Shown here: piece by piece, positions 43,480 to 48,812 of the stretch
Layout of the letters: the number at the start of each line of letters is the position of its first letter
Numbering within the stretch: position 1 is the stretch's first letter
Assembly (NCBI GenBank): GCA_963643165.1
Contig: CAVIJD010000012.1
Coordinates: 1 to 48,812 of the forward strand
Origin: F23-D06 sp963643165
Lineage (GTDB): Bacteria; Bacteroidota; Bacteroidia; Bacteroidales; WCHB1-69
Direction of reading: 5' to 3'
Length of the DNA: 48,812 nt
Program-made: the position numbers and the translations under genes
The notes under the pieces: generated by a model
The model's database searches: none
The model's input: only the letters and a program-made list of their open reading frames with translations
What the model was told of the DNA's origin: nothing

Positions 43480-44768
43480 AACCATACAAAGTCTTCAAGT
43501 TCGGCGGGGCGTCGGTAAAGGACGCTGCCGCCATCGAAAACCTCCGGAACATCCTGCGGCAGTATCCCGAAGAGCGTCTTGCCGTCGTCATCTCTGCCAT
43601 AGGCAAAACCACAAATTTTCTGGAAAAAACCTTAGACGCCTATTATCATCGTCCTGAAGAGGCGCTCCTGATGGCCGACGAACTGCAACAGCGACATGAA
43701 CAGATCGCCCAAGGACTGCTGGCTGATTCAGGAACGCTGGACGAGGTCATGCGCCCCCTGTTTGACAAACTTCGCGCCCGGCTTCAGACCCGGCACTCCA
43801 ACAACTACGACTTTGACTACGACCAGATTGTCAGTTTCGGGGAACTGTTGTCCACCACACTCATATCGGAATACCTCAACCGATCGGGCATAGCCAACAC
43901 CTGGCTGGACGCACGCCACTTGATACGCACCGACAGCACCTACCGCGAGGGGCACATCCTCTGGGACACCACCACCGCGCAAATAAGGGAGGCCGTGTCG
44001 GGACAAGACAACAGGATAGTCGTCACGCAAGGCTTCATCGGCGGAACTGCCGAATGTCTGACCACCACCTTAGGGCGGGAAGGGTCTGACTTCTCGGCCG
44101 CGGTCATGGCATACGCCCTGAATGCCGAGAGCGTCACGATATGGAAAGACGTGCCCGGGCTGCTCAACGCCGACCCGAAACGGTTCCCCGATGCCGTAAG
44201 GCTGCCCCGCATCCCCTACGAAGAGGCCGTTGAACTCTCCTTTTACGGAGCCTCCGTCATACATCCCAAAACCTTAAAGCCGTTGCAGAACAAAGGCATT
44301 CCGCTGTATGTCAAATCCTTTTTCCGCCCTGAGGACGAGGGAAGCGTCATCACGGCATGCACCGTTTCTGCTGAAACACCCTCGTTCATCGTCAAAGACC
44401 GGCAGACGCTGCTCACCGTATCGCCGCGCGACTTCTCCTTCATGGATGTTGACAACCTGTCAGAGATCTTCACGCAATTCTCGACATTCAGAATCCGCGT
44501 CAACATGATGCAGAACTCGGCGCTCAGCCTCTCCGTCTGCACCGGCTCCGACAAAGTCCGCGTCCGCCAGTGTATGGAAGCGCTGAAAGAACACTACAAA
44601 GTGCGGTACAATGAAGACGTGGACCTGATTACGGTCAGGCATTACAACCAAGCGGCCATTGACCGGATAACGGCAGGGCGGGAGGTGCTGCTCGAACAAA
44701 CCAGCCGCAGCACCACGCAGTTCGTGATGAAAGGACTTGACCCCGACACGAGCACCCATAGCAAATAA
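43476..44768 (+). CDS. Aspartate kinase
   Basis: The 430-residue protein has the amino-acid kinase signature KFGGASVKDAAAIENL at 8-23, the substrate segment SFGELLSTTLIS, the phosphate-binding TLGREGSDFSAAVMAYAL and, from about residue 300, two ACT-like regulatory domains (LLTVSPRDFSF, SLSVCTG). It makes aspartyl phosphate, the first step to lysine, threonine, methionine and diaminopimelate. It is the monofunctional type; no homoserine dehydrogenase part follows. The gene overlaps the cyclase by four bases, an unexpected pairing of unrelated functions, and murG comes 48 bases later. Confidence 0.93.
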   Translation: MKPYKVFKFGGASVKDAAAIENLRNILRQYPEERLAVVISAIGKTTNFLEKTLDAYYHRPEEALLMADELQQRHEQIAQGLLADSGTLDEVMRPLFDKLRARLQTRHSNNYDFDYDQIVSFGELLSTTLISEYLNRSGIANTWLDARHLIRTDSTYREGHILWDTTTAQIREAVSGQDNRIVVTQGFIGGTAECLTTTLGREGSDFSAAVMAYALNAESVTIWKDVPGLLNADPKRFPDAVRLPRIPYEEAVELSFYGASVIHPKTLKPLQNKGIPLYVKSFFRPEDEGSVITACTVSAETPSFIVKDRQTLLTVSPRDFSFMDVDNLSEIFTQFSTFRIRVNMMQNSALSLSVCTGSDKVRVRQCMEALKEHYKVRYNEDVDLITVRHYNQAAIDRITAGREVLLEQTSRSTTQFVMKGLDPDTSTHSK

Positions 44769-44816
44769 CCAAAAAACCACCCCGAAAAGAACCAATACTA
44801 AATTCTTACAGAGAAT

Positions 44817-45920
44817 ATGAAAAACAGATTCCTTATCAGCGGCGGCGGCACCGGCGGGCACATCTTCCCGGCGCTGGCCATCGCCAACAAAATAAAAAAA
44901 GAGAACCCGGAAGCGCAAATCCTGTTCATCGGCGCACGTGACAAGATGGAAATGAAGCGCGTGCCCGAAGCCGGCTATCCGATAGAGGGTCTCGAGATTT
45001 ACGGCATCAGCCGTGACTTTTCCTTGAAAGGCATTGGCAAAAACGTCAAACTGCCGTTCGTGATGATGTCTGCCATGCATAAGGCGCGGAAAATAATCAA
45101 AGCGTTCAAGCCCGACGTGGCCATAGGTGTAGGCGGCTTCGCCTCGGGGCCGGCACTGAAAGCCGCCGATCAGATGGGCATTCCCACCCTGCTGCAAGAG
45201 CAAAACTCCTATCCGGGCATCACCAACAAGATGCTGGCCGCCAAAGCAAAACGGATCTGTGTGGCCTACGACGGACTGGAAAAATATTTCCCGGCCGAGA
45301 AAATCATCCGCACGGGCAACCCCGTGAGGGCTGAGATCCTCAACCTGAAACGCAAAGACCCCAAGGCATACAAAATCTTCGACTTCTCGCCCGAAAAGAA
45401 AACCGTGCTTGTCGTCGGCGGCAGTCTTGGCGCCCGCACCCTCAACGAGACGATGGCGGCGCACCTGGACGACTTCCGGAAAGCGGACCTCCAACTGTTA
45501 TGGCAGACCGGCGAGCAGTTCTACCTCAACATGGACTCCTCGCTGCTGGCACAGCAAGACGACCACGTTCGCATACTCCCGTTCATCCGCAACATGAACG
45601 ACGCTTACAGCATGGCCGACATCATCATCTCCCGCGCCGGGGCACTGGCCATCTCCGAACTCGCCATCGTCGGCGTGCCGTCCATACTGGTGCCGTTCCC
45701 GTTCGCGGCCGAAGACCATCAGACCTACAACGCCAAAGCGCTCTCGACACAAGACGCGGCCATATTAGTGCCCGACGCGCAGGCCCGTGCCGAACTGATG
45801 CCCACCCTTATGCAGCTGGCCAACGATCCGGAACGTTGCGAAAAGATGGGAAACAACCTGCGCAAATTCGCACAGCCGGATGCCATAAATCTGATTTACA
45901 ACGAAATAGAAAAAATCTAA
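44817..45920 (+). CDS. murG: UDP-GlcNAc:undecaprenyl-PP-MurNAc-pentapeptide GlcNAc transferase (MurG)
   Basis: The 367-residue GT28 enzyme has the glycine loop SGGGTGGHIFPALAIA at 8-23, VGGFASGPAL, QEQNSYPGITNKMLA, the second loop VVGGSLGARTLNETM near 200 and the UDP-GlcNAc segment ISRAGALAISELAIVGVPSILVPFPFA with EDHQ. It makes lipid II at the cytoplasmic face of the inner membrane. Unusually, it lies outside a recognisable dcw cluster; no mur, fts or mra neighbours are in the window. Confidence 0.96.
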   Translation: MKNRFLISGGGTGGHIFPALAIANKIKKENPEAQILFIGARDKMEMKRVPEAGYPIEGLEIYGISRDFSLKGIGKNVKLPFVMMSAMHKARKIIKAFKPDVAIGVGGFASGPALKAADQMGIPTLLQEQNSYPGITNKMLAAKAKRICVAYDGLEKYFPAEKIIRTGNPVRAEILNLKRKDPKAYKIFDFSPEKKTVLVVGGSLGARTLNETMAAHLDDFRKADLQLLWQTGEQFYLNMDSSLLAQQDDHVRILPFIRNMNDAYSMADIIISRAGALAISELAIVGVPSILVPFPFAAEDHQTYNAKALSTQDAAILVPDAQARAELMPTLMQLANDPERCEKMGNNLRKFAQPDAINLIYNEIEKI

Positions 45921-45941
45921 TCTCAATTCAAACACCCAGCC

Positions 45942-46523
45942 ATGCCGTACGACATTGACTTGCTGAAATTAAAACAGACAGAGTTCGAGCCTGCCGCAGG
46001 CCGGATACTGATTTCTGTGCCCTACAGCAACGATGCTTTCTTCAACCGCACGGTGGTACTCCTCACAGACTACGGCCCGGACATCACCGCCGGGCTGGTT
46101 CTCAACCGCAAACTGCGCTACCGCGTCAGTCAACTGACAGACGGCATCCGGTCTGACGCGCCTTTGTACATCGGCGGTCCCGTCAGACCCGAGCATCTCT
46201 TTATGCTGCACAACTTTGAGAATTGCAAGTCGGCCTTCAAAGTCGCGCCCGGCCTTTTTGTGGGATACGACAACACCCTATTGGCACTTATCGAGCACAA
46301 CGCCATCCCTGCCATGCAGTACCGTTTCCTGATGGGATATGCCGGATGGAGTCCGGGACAGTTGGACGAAGAGTTGCGCGACAACCGGTGGGTAGTTGGC
46401 AACCCCACGCCAGAACTTGTATTCAAGACCGAACCGGACAAAATCTGGTCCAAGGCCGTAACCATATTGGGCGACGACTACTGGCATTGGCTCCGGGTTC
46501 CAAAAGACATCCACGCTAACTGA
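45942..46523 (+). CDS. YqgE/AlgH family protein
   Basis: The 193-residue protein matches the YqgE/AlgH (UPF0301) family: AGRILISVPYSNDAFFNRTVVLLTDY at about 20-45, GLVLNRKL, LYIGGPVRPEHLFMLH and FLMGYAGWSPGQLDEELRDNRWVV near 130-153. The biochemical role of this family is not settled. It lies 21 bases after murG and six before the next gene, so it is probably in the same transcript. Confidence 0.92.
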   Translation: MPYDIDLLKLKQTEFEPAAGRILISVPYSNDAFFNRTVVLLTDYGPDITAGLVLNRKLRYRVSQLTDGIRSDAPLYIGGPVRPEHLFMLHNFENCKSAFKVAPGLFVGYDNTLLALIEHNAIPAMQYRFLMGYAGWSPGQLDEELRDNRWVVGNPTPELVFKTEPDKIWSKAVTILGDDYWHWLRVPKDIHAN

Positions 46524-46529
46524 AAAAAA

Positions 46530-47177
46530 ATGAAACGCACCTTCGCCATCATATTCCTGACCATTTGTTCTGTTGCGCTTTACGGGCAGCGTTCCACCAC
46601 CAGCAGCAACTTCCGGGGCGGCGTGCGCGCCGGCATGACCGCCACGCAGATTTCTGGCGATGACCTTATGGGGTTTCACCAGATCGGCGCCACGGCAGGA
46701 CTCTTTGCCACATATCCGCTCAATGACCGCGACAATCTCAAGTTGCAAGCCGAGATTGACTTCACCATGAAAGGCAGCCGCAACTACACACCGCCCAAGC
46801 AAGCCGCGAACCCCAGTGCCAAATATGTGCTCACGCTCGGCTATCTGGAACTGCCCGTGTTGCTGAAATGGAAATTCGCACGGATTACCATTATGGGAAA
46901 CAGCGACTTCGAGTTCGAAGCAGGCCCCGTGTTCGGCATCAACATCTTCAAGAAAGAGCGCGACGTATATGGCATCATCAACGGCAGACCCGACTTTCGC
47001 ACCTTTGAGTTTTCGGCCATGGCCGGGCTGTCGTGGATGTTCAATGAGCACCACGGGCTGAGTTTCCGCTACACCAACTCCGTCATACCTGTCAGAATCC
47101 CCAACTGGGCCATCAACAGGAGAATAAAAAAACAATACAATTCCGTATTGGCATTCAGCTATTTCTACCAATTCTGA
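46530..47177 (+). CDS. Outer-membrane beta-barrel protein, PorT-like family
   Basis: The 215-residue protein has a signal peptide cleaved before Gln (VALYG-QRSTTS) and an eight-strand-like barrel of the type found in PorT and related porin-family proteins: NFRGGVRAGMTATQIS, GATAGLFATYPLNDRDNLKLQAEIDF, LGYLELPVLLKWKF and a C-terminus ending FSYFYQF. PorT itself is a T9SS part, but this barrel family is large and I cannot tell whether this is the true PorT. It follows YqgE by six bases. Confidence 0.75.
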   Translation: MKRTFAIIFLTICSVALYGQRSTTSSNFRGGVRAGMTATQISGDDLMGFHQIGATAGLFATYPLNDRDNLKLQAEIDFTMKGSRNYTPPKQAANPSAKYVLTLGYLELPVLLKWKFARITIMGNSDFEFEAGPVFGINIFKKERDVYGIINGRPDFRTFEFSAMAGLSWMFNEHHGLSFRYTNSVIPVRIPNWAINRRIKKQYNSVLAFSYFYQF

Positions 47178-47354
47178 TCATGGCAGTTCGCAAGCATTTT
47201 GACAGCGGCAGGCTCTTCGCGTTCCACAGAGCGTACCTTGTTTCGTACCGCTTGCCGGGAAACGGGTTTCGGGCACTTTGTCTTGTCGATTTTGCGGAAA
47301 ACAAAAAAAATCACATTTCACCCAAGGTTCTTCCCTTAAAATGCGTTTAACAAT

Positions 47355-47915
47355 ATGAGAACGTTTGAAAATGCGGAAACACTCCGTTGGATTGAGGGAT
47401 GCCGTGAGGGCAACCGCCGGGCGCAACACCAGCTGTTCAAGCATTATTACAGCAAAATGTTTGGCATCTGCATGCGTTATGCCGGCAGCAGGGAGGAAGC
47501 GGAGGACATGTTGAATGAAGGGTTCCTGAAAGTATTCTCCAACATCGGGAAATACGAGAACACAGGCTCTTTTGAATCGTGGATGGCACGGGTCATGGTA
47601 AACGCGTCGCTTGACTACCGCAGGAAGTATATTCCTAAAGTCACGATGGCAGAATTGACGGAAATCGAAGACTGCGCCGAGATTGGCAGCGACGTCAACG
47701 CAGCGCTCGACCGCTTGACTGCCGAAGCGGTGACCCTGTTGATACAGCAGTTGCCGCCCGCCACGCGGACCGTCTTCAACCTCTTTGCGTTTGAGGGCTA
47801 TTCGCATGCCGAAATCGCGGCGCGGCTGGGAATGAGCGAGGGGACCTCCGCATGGCACGTAAACGCCGCACGCACACGTCTCAAAAAAGAAATTCTGAAA
47901 ATGAACAACCTATAG
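47355..47915 (+). CDS. ECF-type RNA polymerase sigma factor
   Basis: The 186-residue protein has region 2 at about 20-88 (MFGICMRYAGSREEAEDMLNEGF, SFESWMARVMVNASLDYRRKY) and region 4 at about 125-180 (LPPATRTVFNLFAFEGYSHAEIAARLGMSEGTSAWHV). It resembles the first sigma factor of the window more than the second. A transmembrane protein follows four bases later. The 177 bases upstream contain weak hairpins and a possible -7-like CGATTTTG, but no clear promoter. Confidence 0.92.
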   Translation: MRTFENAETLRWIEGCREGNRRAQHQLFKHYYSKMFGICMRYAGSREEAEDMLNEGFLKVFSNIGKYENTGSFESWMARVMVNASLDYRRKYIPKVTMAELTEIEDCAEIGSDVNAALDRLTAEAVTLLIQQLPPATRTVFNLFAFEGYSHAEIAARLGMSEGTSAWHVNAARTRLKKEILKMNNL

Positions 47916-47919
47916 CGTT

Positions 47920-48489
47920 ATGACAGGAAAAGAGTTTGACCAGGCAATCAAAGAGAAGGCAGAACAGGCACAGTATCCCTATCGGGATGCCGCATGGGAC
48001 AGTTTTTCCCGCAAAGCCGGGCATGCTTCCGGCTCACGCCTGACGGGGCCACACAAAGCATTGGCCGTGGCAGCCGGTGTCGTCATAACCGCCGGCGTCG
48101 TGACAGGCATTCTCATACATGCCAACAAAACACGCACGCAACCGCAGATGCCTGTAGAAATTGCGGCCACAGACTCTTCTATCGTAACAACGGACACCTT
48201 GGTTTTACAAAAGCCGTTGCGGGAAAAAGCTGGCTTGCCCGAAGAAAAGGTGCGTTCCACATCCGCCGCTGCCGCAAAGAAAGCGGCCATAGAGGAACAC
48301 GACATCGACACAAAGCCAGTTTCTGGAGACACCTTGACAAAAGTGCAGCCCAGTAAAGCCGACGGCAAGCCTGTACGCAAAAGGACCCGGGTCATATACG
48401 GGCGACCGCTTGAAATAAATGTTGACACCATCACCGAGATGGAACCTACGGACGAGCAGCTCCGTAACGGGAACAGCCGGCTGTTCTAA
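47920..48489 (+). CDS. Anti-sigma-like one-pass membrane protein
   Basis: The 189-residue protein repeats the layout of the gene after the first sigma factor: a cytoplasmic stub with YRDAAWDSF (compare VDEAGWERL there), a transmembrane helix at about 46-67 and a Pro/Ala/Thr/Lys-rich periplasmic tail. It lacks the T9SS type B domain and ends in DEQLRNGNSRLF. Position four bases after the sigma gene suggests an anti-sigma role. Homologues may continue into further cargo or PorP-like genes, which would lie beyond the window. Confidence 0.65.
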   Translation: MTGKEFDQAIKEKAEQAQYPYRDAAWDSFSRKAGHASGSRLTGPHKALAVAAGVVITAGVVTGILIHANKTRTQPQMPVEIAATDSSIVTTDTLVLQKPLREKAGLPEEKVRSTSAAAAKKAAIEEHDIDTKPVSGDTLTKVQPSKADGKPVRKRTRVIYGRPLEINVDTITEMEPTDEQLRNGNSRLF

Positions 48490-48812
48490 AGCTCATCCAC
48501 CATCTTGAAGACTTAAAAATGTATTATCGTGTGATTTCAGAATTTAACGAGTCACACAAAAAAACTCCTCTCCGACCTCTGAAACACTTTTCAAAAACAG
48601 GGCTACCGCACAAACGAGCCAACTGATTGCAACTGGGGCGTTTCGCTTTGACGACCTTGCCATGCGCGCTGTCATGCACGATAATGTTGACCCTCTTCGA
48701 GGGTCCATAGGGCGTGGACACATCGCAGCCGACGGTTCCGCTCCCTTGCGGTCGCTGCACCGCCGGTTATGGAGCAGACTGCCTGCGGCAGCCCGCTTTC
48801 GCCCTCTTCGAG
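48490..48812 (-). repeat. 3' flank with structured repeat, copy B (48678-48807)
   Basis: The last 323 bases hold no convincing gene. Bases 48678-48807 are the inverted partner of 1-130, with the same three hairpins; its third stem reads GACCCTC-TTC-GAGGGTC on this strand and keeps pairing by a compensatory change. Bases 48808-48812 extend the unit by CTCGA on the minus strand, hinting that the contig ends inside the repeat. A 78-codon minus frame crossing it has no recognisable product. Confidence 0.75.

Noticed and set aside
47178..47354. Hairpins before the third sigma gene as a riboswitch
   Set aside because: The stems are short and bulged and match no known riboswitch core.
48524..48760. 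Minus-strand frame of 78 codons across repeat copy B
   Set aside because: No family resemblance; it shares only the repeat-derived start with the frame in copy A and then diverges.
1..48812. Terminal inverted repeats as ends of a linear plasmid, phage or transposon
   Set aside because: The interior is housekeeping and T9SS chromosome content without replication, packaging or transposition genes; a multicopy repeat that stops assembly explains the ends better.
1..48812. CRISPR arrays, rRNA or tRNA genes
   Set aside because: No regularly spaced repeats, no rRNA-like blocks and no cloverleaf with a T-loop motif were seen in the intergenic stretches.

Overview
The window reads as chromosomal DNA from a member of the Bacteroidota, most likely the order Bacteroidales. 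Reasons: a type IX secretion (T9SS) core locus in the order porP-porK-porL-porM-porN, T9SS type B C-terminal sorting domains, promoters of the TAnnTTTG type with little sign of Shine-Dalgarno sequences, a Bacteroidales-type tryptophanase and RibBA, and exported proteins that nearly always have Gln right after the signal peptidase I site. No rRNA, tRNA, CRISPR array or prophage was found. Both ends carry inverted copies of one 130-base structured repeat, so the piece probably stops where an assembler met a multicopy repeat.

Layout. 1-300: repeat copy A, a shred of an ISAs1-type transposase and small repeats, next to a shortened, active-site-poor 3-methyladenine DNA glycosylase (minus). 858-5674 (plus): a tightly coupled operon with an ECF sigma factor, a membrane protein that looks like an anti-sigma factor but ends in a T9SS type B domain, a zinc-less M16 peptidase homologue and a secreted fibronectin-like type B cargo. 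5687-12254 (minus): LysM esterase, DUF3109 protein, tryptophanase, MORN-like and OmpH-like membrane proteins, RecQ. 12396-19416 (minus): hldD, then porN, porM, porL, porK, porP. 19797-23237 (minus): a giant outer-membrane protein.

23311-25754 (plus): transketolase C-terminal half, ECF sigma factor, anti-sigma factor, Spy-like periplasmic protein. 25788-33270: polysaccharide deacetylase, TcdA, a TonB-dependent receptor and two DUF5689 lipoproteins. 33297-37585: RibBA, porin, gate-domain membrane protein, small secreted protein. 37631-47177: LepA, AddB-like nuclease, glutaminyl cyclase, aspartate kinase, MurG, YqgE/AlgH, PorT-like barrel. 47355-48489: a third sigma factor with a membrane partner, then repeat copy B.

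The strongest leads are: (1) an anti-sigma-like membrane protein carrying a T9SS sorting domain, which could couple secretion state to transcription; (2) a 21-nt stretch in the porN 3' trailer, just before a clean intrinsic terminator, that is fully complementary (one G-U pair) to the porN start-codon region; (3) the covarying structured repeat at both ends; (4) agreement between a glutaminyl cyclase gene and the +1 Gln of nine of ten signal-peptidase-I substrates here; (5) a ten-codon leader with five consecutive aromatic codons overlapping the glutaminyl cyclase start. All functional statements rest on reading the sequence and on remembered family knowledge; no search was run.
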